In this document: piece by piece, positions 1 to 10,598 of the stretch
Layout: the number at the start of each line of letters is the position of its first letter
Position numbering within the stretch: position 1 is the stretch's first letter
Source of the DNA: Membranipora membranacea
Lineage: Eukaryota > Bryozoa > Gymnolaemata > Cheilostomatida > Membraniporidae
NCBI GenBank assembly: GCA_914767715.1
Contig: OU612068.1
Location: forward strand, 6,758,001-6,822,000
Reading direction: 5' to 3'
Length of the DNA: 64,000 nucleotides
Made by a program: the position numbers and the translations under genes
The notes under the pieces: model-generated
The model's database searches: none
What the model was told of the DNA's origin: nothing
The model's input: the letters and a program-made list of their open reading frames with translations, nothing else

Positions 1-213
1 TTATCTGGTTTTTCACATTCTTTTGCTTGCAAAATTGGAACAACCAAGAGTTCAATTTTCATCAGCCCACTCATGGCAGTAGAACTTTTAGTGATTCCTA
101 GGTGCAAGGCATTTACTTATCTGTATATAAAGATGCTTCACTGCTGCACTATACACTTTTTCATGCTGAACCAACCGCTAATGGCTCTGCTCACTTATTC
201 TGTCTTCATTCAG

Positions 214-3200
214 GTGTGCCTTGTGGATATCGCTAAGAATGGAAGCGATGTGGCAGCTGATTTAAATAAACAATACAGTGGAAGTAAGGTGGACTATGCC
301 CATTGTGATGTCACAGATTACGACAAGTTTAAAGGTACGTATTATGAGTCATCACCTGGGGAGTCTTTCAATCAAAACCTGCCTTCCAGATTGCTGAGTG
401 AGGGAGACAGGCTAGAGATCTCGGTCATTGATGCATCTATATACATGCTGAGTCAACAATTTGAAAAGAAATTCTTCTAATTGGTCCAACTCCTCTATTT
501 ATTTCCCCATTGCTTTACATGCAAACCATGTTGACTTGTCACCTTAATAGGCCTGCTTCAGGTTCTTTCAATTCTTTAACCAGACCAGACCACTCAAAAT
601 GATGGTATGCTATTGGTGACTATGGGTTGAAAACTGATTTTCAGAATTATTCAGGGACCCCATATATAAGACCATTGCATTTTTCACACATTTCCGGTCT
701 AATTTTCATTAGCCCACCCCTATGCATTGGTCGTCCTAAAATGATTTTGCAAAAAGAATTTCAAACTTTAAATCAATAAATTTCCATTGCAAATACACCT
801 GAAAATATTTACAGGGTTCAATATCGCTGACAGCAGTGCTTTTGAATTGGCTACAGCCTCATTTTTCATCAATAAGCCAGGACTCCCAGGCTGCTCTGGT
901 TTTTTTAATGGTGAAACCTATAAAGATCTAGGCTAGAATTTGATTTGAATGATAGTTTGATTCTCGGTTTTCAGACGTATTTGATAAGTTGGAGCGTGAT
1001 TATGGAGGAGTTGATATTGTATGTAACAACGCTGGAATTCAGTCATATGACCATGACGTAGAGCACTCAAAGAAAGGCTTCAGAATTAACCTTGTAAGTT
1101 CTGAATGAATTTGAATTATAAATCGACTGGCGCGTGATAAATGAAACTATATCATCTCCACACTAGGTTTGGTGCTAAGATATTTTTGACAGGCAATTCA
1201 TTTTTTTCATTGGTAAAGAGACTTTGATGTGATGCTCTCAAACCTGTCAAAAATAGTAGCCCGTCTATTTTTACTCTGGATAGAGTTGTGTAACCTTCGT
1301 AAACTATGACTTTGATAATAAAATATGGCGGGAAAACTTCTGAAGGATGCTCAAAAGCAAATTTTCCTGCCATGGAATTAGTTTTCAGAGTAAATGAGTT
1401 CAATAGTCTTTTACAACTGTTGCATCTTGATGCCAATAACAGGAAGCTGTATTTTGGGGCACGAAGCTTGGTACAGATTATATGGATAAAGACAGGAAAA
1501 AAGGAGGTGGTGTAATTGTCAATATAGCGTCTATGGCAGGTAAGAAACAATACCCAAGCACCCATTCATCAGACTGCAACTTGTGTCATCGTTTTCTCTT
1601 CGCCTTGACCCATGTAGAGATCACATTCCATCCATTCCATTGTGCTCCAAACTCAGCTTCATACTTTGATGAGTTGTCCTCTCCCTTTTTCATTTTGATC
1701 AAAGTATTTTATAGCTTATACTGCATTGATACGCTTCGTTCGAACAAACCTCCCTGAGACAGACTTGTACGACCTAATGGTGTTGCTTATATGTACGACT
1801 AACACACGCTTTGTTGTCCTGATTTTCTCTTACTGCAAGCCTCTGTCCCTGATGGTATTCTGGTTCGACACTTTAATGAAATTTTCTTGATAGGATTTTT
1901 ACCGATTGCTGAAAGTATAGTATACACAGCCACTAAACATGGAGTTATTGGTCTGGTTCGATCAGCATCTGTAAGTTTAGATTAATATATGGTTTGACTT
2001 GCTTTTTCCCCTCGGGCATATGATTCAGTGGGTTTTTTGCCAGACGAAATCAATGTATGTACATGTTTTATAGCCGATTGGTGGTCAGTAGTATTGTAAT
2101 GCCCCCGTCAATAGTGGTGTTCCATTGCCAGCCTTGGGGAAACAATAGTTGGTAGTTTCTCTCTTTTGTAGTTGTGGCGCCCAATTTCTGTTATTGCATT
2201 GCTAACGTTTTCAAGCTTAATTCTATATATTGGTTGTTTTTTTATTCGACAACAATTTTTGCAATATGCCTATATTTTACAGCAGCTCTCAATTGTCATT
2301 TCTGTATTCTGCATCAAGTGGTACCTCCATCTCTTAATCAAATACACTTTTGCCGAATATTTGTAGCTCAGCTATAAGTATACAGGAGTGAGAATCAATG
2401 CACTCTGTCCATCGTTTACTGATACTCCCATTCTTGATACAGTACCAGGTAAATCATTTCAAATATTTGTTTCTCAAGAAATTACAGGTATGAAATAAGG
2501 CATATATTTTTGAATAATCCCTAATACATTTGATTATGTTCATCTCAATATACCTAAAACAAGCAAACAGTCACATCCACTTTAAATGCTACTGGGTTGC
2601 AGAGTCAGGGGAATTAGATAAGAACTAAGGTTGAATCAAGTATGTAGTCTAAGAGGCAAGGCACCCATTTACAACTCAGATGTAGATCACCAATCACAGA
2701 TTAAGAGACACACCGCTCCTTGAGGTCCAAGGCGAACAACCCTTGTTGTTTCTTCAGCGAACCACCTCTCGTAGATTCAGAGGTTTTACCAGCCCTCCTG
2801 GATTAGAACATTTGCAAACTCCCGCACTGATGATTCTAAAAACAGGTCATCTTCAAATTGCTCACTCAAAAGATATATTAGTTCCAATCAACCAGTTAAA
2901 AGTCTTAAAACCATATCTCCGTAAGGTTTCAGTATCTTATTCGGTATCGATTTTAGCAGATTTTAAGGTCTTCCAACGTAATTTCAATATGTATTTATGG
3001 CGGCCCATAGTGACATCTCGAGTTCGGAGTTGTCATCTCTAGTTCAAAATGCCCATTCTCGAGTTCAGATATGCATATGACTCTGTGTCTGCTTCCTACT
3101 CCAATATGACAATTTGGCTATTCAGATGACACATTACGCAGCCTGTGCACTATTTAGATCATATACCTACTTGACAGATTATGCACTATGCAAGCACAGA

Positions 3201-3911
3201 CTAATAATCATAGAAATGCTACAACCATAGACTTAATATATTAAGTCTATGGCTACAACAACATGAGGGTCGGCCAAACTTACTTCATGTTCAGATATGC
3301 ATATGACTCTGTGTCTGCTTCCTACTCCAATATGACAATTTGGCTATTCAGATGACACATTACGCAGCCTGTGCACTATTTAGATCATATACCTACTTGA
3401 CAGATTATGCACTATGCAAGCACAGACTAATAATCATAGAAATGCTACAACCATAGACTTAATATATTAAGTCTATGGCTACAACAACATGAGGGTCGGC
3501 CAAACTTACTTCATGTAAGACCATGTTGACAACAGTATTTTAACTAGCTGTCCTTAAACTAGATAAATGACATAAGAAGATTGTATGTTATCTTAGCCTT
3601 GAGTTTGATTATCACTTAAAAGGAGGGTATGAACTGTGTGAGCTTGCGGAATGACCTTAGGTAATGTGTGACCCAGTATTCCTGCTAGTGATGTAAGAAT
3701 TTTCTCCTATTTTGCAGGAACGCGAGAGATGATTGCACAAATACCAGGGCATCGCATTCTAGACCCTGATTTTGTGGCACAAGGATTTATGCAGTTGGTT
3801 GAAGACGAAACTTTGAATGGTGAAATAATGAGGATCACTCCACAAAAGGGTATTGACTTATATCAATACAAAAGAAGACCCACTTTCCGAGCAGGGCAGC
3901 CTAAACTCTAA
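214..3911 (+). CDS. HPGD: 15-hydroxyprostaglandin dehydrogenase-like SDR, 3' part (6 exons)
   Basis: Exons 214-334, 975-1093, 1443-1539, 1894-1970, 2367-2448 and 3718-3911 join in phase to 229 residues ending in TAA. The first exon begins at the strand following the cofactor glycine motif, so the N-terminal Rossmann segment lies before the window. Visible short-chain dehydrogenase marks are LVD after the second beta strand, CDVTD, the CNNAG motif, the Ser-containing IVNIASMAG strand, the YTATK catalytic Tyr/Lys pair, and a CPSF segment after it. The C-terminal pattern (ILDPDFVAQGFMQLVEDETLNGEIM then a short basic tail) is the 15-PGDH type, an NAD-dependent cytosolic enzyme that oxidises the 15-hydroxyl of prostaglandins. 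Assignment to that family is by remembered similarity; a related SDR with another alcohol substrate cannot be excluded. Intron 5 (2449-3717) carries a perfect 226-bp tandem duplication. Confidence 0.85.
3064..3515. repeat. Perfect 226-bp tandem duplication in HPGD intron 5
   Basis: Copy 1 is 3064-3289 and copy 2 is 3290-3515. By eye they are identical over the full unit. Each copy contains a 26-bp palindromic insertion (3226-3251 and 3452-3477) with its flanking 8-bp direct repeats, so the duplication happened after that insertion. The lack of divergence suggests a recent event or an assembly duplication. Confidence 0.95.
3226..3251. mobile_element. 26-bp palindromic insertion with 8-bp direct repeats (copy 1)
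   Basis: The insert is a perfect palindrome beginning CATAGACTTAAT and ending ATTAAGTCTATG. It is flanked by GCTACAAC at 3218-3225 and again at 3252-3259. It looks like two fused terminal inverted repeats with a target-site duplication. A tandem copy lies at 3452-3477, and a diverged relative at 13470-13506 is flanked by GGTACAAC. Confidence 0.7.
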
Positions 3912-6079
3912 TACCAGACACAAACTGTAACTGATGTGTTGTGATGGTTCAGTGCTGGGTTTGGTATTTTTAATCTAGTGCTAATTATAAAAGTTCCCAT
4001 TTTGAGCAAAATGTAATGCATTCAGTAACCGTAATGTTCTAGAACAAGTTTGATCCATTTGCCTGCACACTAGTTGCTCAGGGAGGGTGGGATTTACCCT
4101 CCCACCCTCTCTGGTCTAATGATGTTCAGATCACCTCTTATTTTTATACCATTTCGATCACTGAGACCCACACCAATTATTCAGTATCATCTTGTGAGAG
4201 TATTTTGTATGGATTTCATTGAATACAATTACATTTTGATAGCTTCAAATTTTAAAAATGGTTCACAAATATTACTCAATCTTTCCAACTCATAGTGACG
4301 ATATTCAGATTATCATATCAAACAAGAACTCAAAATGTCCTAGCTTTCATGAATTATGGAAACTGAACAGGAGCGAATTTATTGAGGAATCAATCATTTA
4401 TCGCAGCGGGAAGTCGAAAAGAACAGCTTCTTTATAAGCTCATACGATCAATCACTGTTGCTTTGAATGGTTTTCAGCATAAATGTCGGAGAACTGCAGC
4501 GGTGTGACAAACTTGGTAGAATTACAGATTTGGAAGCGATGGCCCAAAATATTTTTATAGCCGCCATCCCCAAAATCTGCCTACCAACCCACCCTGCCAT
4601 GAATTAACGTGATATATCGCCTTTTCAGTTTCTCAGGAGAGGAGTGCATGTTTTGGACCAAATAAAGTTGGTTTAGCCACAAAAATCCAAATATCTCAAG
4701 ATGTAAAGCCATAATCAACAATTGCTTCGATCAAAACCTAGACAATCTCCTGCTGTTCATCATGCTAGCAACAAATTTGACTGACATCTTTCTGAATTTC
4801 TGAATTTTGGTTGGAAAATTTTGATCTAAATCAGTTAAAATTTGGGTTATTATCTGTTACAATTGTGACAACCAGGATCTGTAAGCTGGTAAGATTATTG
4901 ATGGAAGTGACACTACAAGACCAAAATGGTATAATAAATTGAAAATTTTAGTTTCTGCGTTATTGGGGTCGCATGTGATCAAGGGTCAGAAATGGCCTTA
5001 TTACTATTGCAAAAATCAATTTTAAGTCATGAAGACAGGAGGCCTAAAATCATGAAGTTTCACTAAAATGTCACTCCTCCAGTTAGTACCATGCCTCCTC
5101 TATATGGTGAAAGCATAAACTAATCAAATACCTCAAAAACAAGGCACAGAGGGCTCAATTTAAAACGGGCACTTTTTGCCCCAAATAAACTTCCAGAGGT
5201 CACTGCGACTCAACGTAAAATATTTGAGAGGTTTCAACGGTGAAAATAAATATTAGACATGATCAATATTAAAAAGTTTTAAAAAGCGATATATCACGTT
5301 AAAATCACAACATTTCATACATATCAGGCTAGAAAGTCAATGTCAGCATTCCCTGTAGATCATTCCTTTTTTATATGTTGTAGTATCCTTGTCACGGTGC
5401 CATAGCTATAAAAACATTAAGCCAATACTGCAGTCATAGAATACAATTATTGAATCAGGAGTTGTGCTCTCATAATGAAGTGAAAGTAGCGAGTCCATTA
5501 TCATGTAGCCTTTATAAATGTTTCATTAGTGGAAATAATTTTCTGCGAAAGAGAAGTGTTGAGTCCTAATTAATCTCTGTACTGGTAAAGTTGTCTGCCT
5601 CGAGCTCTGTAATCGTTTTTGTTTATCATAGTGGTGAGTTTTGTCATGGAAAAGTTGGATCAACAATAAATCGTGCTTCTGTAAAAAAAAAAGCAATAAT
5701 GAGGATTCTTATATAGCAAGAGAGCCCTTGAATATAGATTAGATATAACACAAAACTGGGGTTTTTTTCAGAATAATATAGCACAATGACAATGCTTCAA
5801 ATCATATAGTTTATGTGTTCAAGCATTTGTGATTCAAGTAGTAAATAAAGCTATATAACATAACCAGATACGAGATAGTCATGGCAAAGGAGTTGTGTAA
5901 ATTAGTAAGTATGATGGTGATGCATTCAATTCATCATTATTGTTGTAAATTCTGTACTGCTCATTGCATTGTTACCTCAGTTTCCTTACCTCGGATGAGG
6001 TAGCACATCCTATTGATTTGTCGAAGAAATCGGTTTAGGGATGCCTCTAAATGTTAGGACCGGGGTTTAGACCAGGGAA
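3912..6079. other. Intergenic region, HPGD 3' UTR and a TTAA element
   Basis: This holds the HPGD 3' UTR of unknown extent. Candidate polyadenylation signals are AATAAA at 4661-4666 and others further on. The stretch 4608-5298 is an inverted-repeat transposon listed separately. I see no convincing coding exon in the rest. A short ATG frame near 5881 ending in a GTAAGT donor was noted but has no support. Confidence 0.5.
4604..5302. mobile_element. Non-autonomous TTAA-flanked DNA transposon, about 0.69 kb
   Basis: Inverted termini face each other: TTAA-CGTGATATATCGC at 4604-4620 and GCGATATATCACG-TTAA at 5286-5302. The 13-bp inverted repeat is perfect and sits directly inside TTAA on both sides. 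The interior has no long open frame. TTAA target duplications are typical of piggyBac and Kolobok transposons, so this is most likely a non-autonomous member of such a family. The family name is an inference. Confidence 0.65.
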
Positions 6080-8005
6080 TGTGGTTTTAACAGCATGGCG
6101 CTGTTTAGGGTTGGGCGGTTTTCTGCCCTCTCATCTCACGGATTGTCCAAGGCAGGAAACTGGCGTGGTAAATACTTTTGTTTGTGGCCACAGAGTTAGG
6201 TTCACCTCTGGCGGCTGCTCTGGTGGTCATTGTAGCATTTCCCTGTCTTCGGTGATTTCATTGTATGCTTTAGAGAGAGTATGGTGTTGGTTCTCGTTCT
6301 GAGGAACTCTGGTGAGCAGACACAGTCGATGATTTTTCCGCCTTTCTTCCAGCGACCCAATTTCTAGCTGATTCCTGGCTTCGGTCACACTCGCACCACG
6401 GCTCTTCAGGTTACCTATGAATCTGATGGCGTCATTTTGCACCAATTCTATCTTCTGTGCTGTTGTTTTGGTGGATGGGTCCCATACTGTGTCTGCGAAT
6501 TCGAGGATTGGCCTACATAGGCTTGTGTATGCCAGTAGCTTGGCTTCCTTTGGTGCGCTATACATCCGATGTTTGATGCCTCCTAGGATTTTCCTAGATT
6601 TTCCACATTTTTTTTGGATGTGTTGATCAAATTTTAGGTCTGACTGAATGGTCACACCCAGGTATTTAGTGCTGGCTGTCCAGGCGAGTCACCAAGCATA
6701 TATGTAAGCTTGGGGTTCACATTGCAAAGTTTTTTTGGAACCTCGCGGCATCCTCGGGATCGTCCACAGTTTGGTACAGCAGGGTGTCGTCGGCATAGAG
6801 ACTGACTTTGTAGGTCAGGCTAGTTGGCTGATCGTTTATGTAGCACAGGAACAGGGTTGGGCCCAGTACTGATCCTTGCGGAACCCCTGATGTTACCGTG
6901 CACATTTGGGAACTCTTCCCTTTGAGTACTACAGATTGTGTCCTGTCAGATAGAAAATCACGAATCCAGTTTATGAGATGGGCATTTATTCCTGGTATTT
7001 GTTTTAGTTTCTGGAGGAGTAACAGGTGCGGTACTTTGTCGAAAGCTTTTTTGAAGTCCATAACTATGGCGTGAGTGGTGTGTCCATCATCTGCTGCTTT
7101 TGCCAAGTCATTATAGGTGACACACAGTTGGGTTTCGCATGACAGTCCTCTTCGGAAGCCATGTTGTCGATGGTGGAGCATGTCATCAAGTTTCTTGTTC
7201 AGGAAATGCAACACTATGTGTTCCATCATTTTACAAGGGATACTTGTGAGTGAGATAGGCCTATAATTGTTAGGGGTCTCAGAATCTCCTCCTTTATGTA
7301 TAGGGGTTACATTGGCTGATTTCCACTGTTCCGGGAGTTTTCCTGTGTTCCGTGATGCTTTGTAGATCAGCGCCAGTGATGTGGCTGTGGTTTGTAAGTC
7401 AATTAGCATATCTGGCTTCCTGATTCCATCGGGCCCTGGTGATTTTCCGTTTGGTAGTTGTCGGATGAGCTTAGCCACCCCATCAGTTGTTATCTCTAGG
7501 CATTCGTCATCAGCTTCCATCCTCGGGAAGTCTCTGGCCAGGTAGCCTTCTTGGAACTGGCTGTGGAAAAAGCCATTTAGCAGTTCAGCGCATTCTTCGG
7601 GGTCCTCAGTCAGAACATTTTGTTTGTTTTTAAACGTCAACAGTTTGGATTTGTTAGTTTTGTTTGCACCAAGGAGTTTGAAGAATGGCTTGGAGTTCCC
7701 TTTCTTCAGTGGCTTGTAAATTCTGTCTGTGTAGTACGCTCTACGGATAGTCTCCAGTTCTTTCTTTCCGTGTCTTCGTTCTTGCTTGTATTTGGTGTGG
7801 TCAAACTCATTTGAGGTGGACCTAAACTTGTGGTACGCTTTCCTTTGTTTATGTTGGAGCTTTAGGGCCCGTTTGTTGAACCATTCTGGTAGAGAAGGAT
7901 GCCTTATGAAAGTCAACTCACAAGTTTTAATGGTCTTTTCCAAACTGAAGGATACGTTAACCGGTGAAAGGGGGTTGACTGGGGTCTTGCAGGTCTATAG
8001 TAGCG
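6080..8005 (-). pseudogene. 5'-truncated, frameshifted CR1/L2-like LINE reverse transcriptase
   Basis: On the minus strand an open frame from about 7996 down to 6717 encodes the reverse transcriptase domain. In order it shows NGKSPGPDGI, NYRPISLTSIP, a GFRRGLSCETQL segment, VMDFKKAFDKVPH, SGVPQGSVLGP and the catalytic YADD. The frame breaks near 6715 and resumes in another frame at 6655-6227 (the LGV..I...LKF thumb region). A second break follows: the conserved SFLP.TIR terminal motif is readable around 6120-6165 in a third frame. No endonuclease domain lies upstream, so the copy is 5'-truncated as LINE insertions commonly are. Motifs suggest the CR1/L2 part of the Jockey group, but clade assignment needs a tree. 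It cannot be autonomous. Confidence 0.85.
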
Positions 8006-9456
8006 CAGTTGCCCTGGTGCATTGTACGCCTATCGCCTTATGTCACCCCTATCTCAACTGCAAACCTGTATGGCTGTATCCCCGTCCGTCCTACCTATGA
8101 TGCGAGTATGTGTCGCTGCCCATCAGAAATCACTCTATATAATTGTTATCATTAAATGCATTGCATTCCAGGTTCATCGTCATTCATACTAAGCTCTGCT
8201 CTATATCACCTTTCAAATGTGTGTGAAAAACCTCCGAATTTTTCTTTTAACAATTTTAGTAAAGTCGGTCTGGAAGGGCTACTCAAATGTCCCAAATAAT
8301 CAAAATAACTTTGTACGGACCTCTTTCCTACCCCTCCCCCATCCCTTCTCCTTCTGACAGCCACAATGCTAGGGACGATCATCTTGATATATCGATCTAG
8401 AGTAGTGAATTGATTTTTGGCACAAACAACCAAAATTTCAGAATTTCTGTCGCTCTGTTGTTTTCTCCCATGTCAGACATTATCCTCACTCTATCTACAG
8501 TCCATTCTTTGGTTCTTTTCTCAGATCTCATTATTGTATTCTTTGCTAACAAACACTTTACATAAATATAGATGAACTTGAATTTTGAACAACAGCATTA
8601 ATTATTAAACATGTAGGCTTAAGGCTTATGTGGACTACAGGCTCATCTCACATGTAATGAGTGTATCATTAAGCACTACAGTAGTAGTTCCTCGAAACAG
8701 CAAGTCACCATTACCAATTCAAATGTATATCAAAACAGTATATGCATTTGTACACATATGTTGAGCAATGTCTTAGAATGTGTGATTGTTTAGGCCCATG
8801 TGTGGCATACATCTCAATGGCTCCTCCAAAGTCATCGAGTCATAATGTTTAGACCTTGTTGAGACACTTGACATTTATTTGACAATGATTGTCTAATTTT
8901 GGTCCTGATTACTCTAATATAAAACTGCTGACTGTGTTTGGCTGATTGCTGATGAATATTGCAGGTAGACCTGCAAATACTAAAATGAAAGGACTGCCTC
9001 AAAATTTGCTGCCAAAAAATAGAATGCAAAAATAACTTATTCTGACATTGACAATTTTTGTGAATATGACATTGAAAAAAGATTAGAAAGTCAGATTGTA
9101 GTCTTCAACTACCCACTATTATTGTTACCCACTATATGTAACTATATGTAACATACTGAAGAAACTGACGTTTAGCAATGTATTGTAAAATGTGATGGTT
9201 CGGTTTTTGAACGTTAAGTGATATATGCAACTTTTCTATCAACTCCCTCTTGACAGATGCTCGATAATTTATTCACCCATGCGGCAAGGAGTTAGTTATT
9301 TAAATGGTATTAGTAGCAGGAGGAGCAACATAATATAGATAATTTGATACATTGGGAATAGGATATCTGGTGGTGTCACAGGTCCTCAGTATTAGACCCC
9401 CCCCCCCCCTTGTGTTTCCTGAATGACATTTCAATTTCTATATTTCCTTGTTTTAG
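8006..9456. other. Intergenic region, no gene recognised
   Basis: AT-rich DNA. I looked specifically for a chromodomain exon (aromatic cage plus W-K-G-Y and W-E-P patterns) for the downstream CDYL-like gene and found none. There is a poly(C) run at about 9400. A tetrapeptide resembling the chromodomain WKGY near 8271 lacks the surrounding domain. Confidence 0.5.
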
Positions 9457-9504
9457 AACGCAGAGTTCCCAGAGAGGAAATATTAAAACCTTCATGTAGA
9501 TATG
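9457..9504 (+). other. Candidate first exon of the CDYL-like gene, ending in its start codon
   Basis: TTGTTTTAG precedes 9457 and ATG|GTAAGT, a perfect donor, ends the exon at 9504. Joining 9504 to 10599 makes the ATG at 9502-9504 read directly into the open frame of the next exon (Met-Gly-Arg-Pro). The longest frame inside the exon (RRVPREEILKPSC...) cannot continue, because it meets TAG just after the junction. So this is either a leader exon carrying only the start codon or not part of the gene. Confidence 0.4.
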
Positions 9505-9631
9505 GTAAGTTAATGAGGTGCATCAGACTGTGTGAGGTAACTTACCGCAATACATTATTCTATATGCCATCCGTATAAATTAATTTCTATAATTATACTA
9601 GCATCAGTGATTAATTGGTTGTTGATATATT

Positions 9632-10334
9632 CACAGAGTAAGGATAAGCAGAGGGGACACTTCAATGATCGTTATAGTGCCTGCGGTTTTTATCCACTGG
9701 GGGAAATTCATCAATCTGGCCACCTGCCAATTTCAGAATATATATAAGTTACAGTGGAGTTTTGTCATGCAGACATAGCCACCTTTGATAGGTCATAATT
9801 CATTCTGTATTTATCCTAAAGACTGATTTCTAACTTTTCTGAAATGTCCAATCTTCGAGCTATACACCATATTATTGTCATTTTTTGCTAGGATACATAG
9901 GCTATGAGTAATCCAGGTTTTTAAAATGAGTTTTATCATATAGATTTACATAGGGCTTAGGTCAATGCACGGACATTTCCTAATTTTGATGACCAGCCGT
10001 CTATCAATTGTCACACGTAAATCTATATGACAAAACTCATTTTAAAAACCTGGATTACTCTTAGCCTATGAATCCTAGCAAAAAATGACAATAATATGGT
10101 GTATAGTTTGAAGCTTGGACATTCCAGCAAAGTTGGAAATCAGTCTTTAGGATAAATACAGAATGAATTATGGCCCATCAAAGGTAGGGATGTCTGCAAT
10201 AAAAATGCCATTATAACATATAGAGATAATGAGTTTTTGGCATCCAGCTGTGCACAATTTTCCCCCAGTGAATCAAAAACCGCAGGCACTATAACGATCA
10301 TTGAAGTGTCCCCTCTGCTTATCCTTACTCTGTG
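9632..10334. mobile_element. 703-bp foldback element with CACAGAGTAAGG termini
   Basis: Two arms of about 320 bp are near-inverse copies (left from 9632, right ending 10334) around a short centre at about 9950-10015. Termini are CACAGAGTAAGGATAAG and its inverse. ATATATT at 9625-9631 is repeated at 10335-10341 as a 7-bp target-site duplication; it is 8 bp (GATATATT) if the outer G is counted as duplicated. There is no transposase frame. It lies in the probable first intron of the CDYL-like gene and heads a family of smaller relatives in this window. Confidence 0.85.
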
Positions 10335-10598
10335 ATATATTGTTATGAATTTACCTGTGCATCCCACAACATGGTGATGCTTGTATGAACTGAAACTAAT
10401 CATCACTACAATCATGTAGCTGCTTAAAATATACTTGTAACTACGAAATACTGTGAAGTACGGCTAGGTGATAGAAAGTATATTTCACACAAACACCAGA
10501 TACTACTTCCCCTCAACACTGTTTCACTTATCACTCTGTAACTTGACGCAGATTTAATTTATATTGATATGGATTCGGTAATTTTCTTCTGTTTACAG

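Noticed and set aside
73-213. Open frame before the first HPGD exon
   Set aside because: The CAG at 211-213 is a good acceptor and the upstream codons show no SDR similarity; this is intron read-through.
6051-6302. Plus-strand open frame opposite the LINE 3' end
   Set aside because: It is antisense to the reverse transcriptase remnant, including its SFLP.TIR segment.
8250-8320. A plus-strand frame containing VWKGY, suggestive of a chromodomain core for the CDYL-like gene
   Set aside because: No aromatic cage residue precedes it, no W-E-P segment follows, and the next residues do not fit the domain. Chance match.
10140-10415. Minus-strand open frame of about 90 codons
   Set aside because: It lies in the right arm of the foldback element 9632-10334 and has no recognisable protein features.
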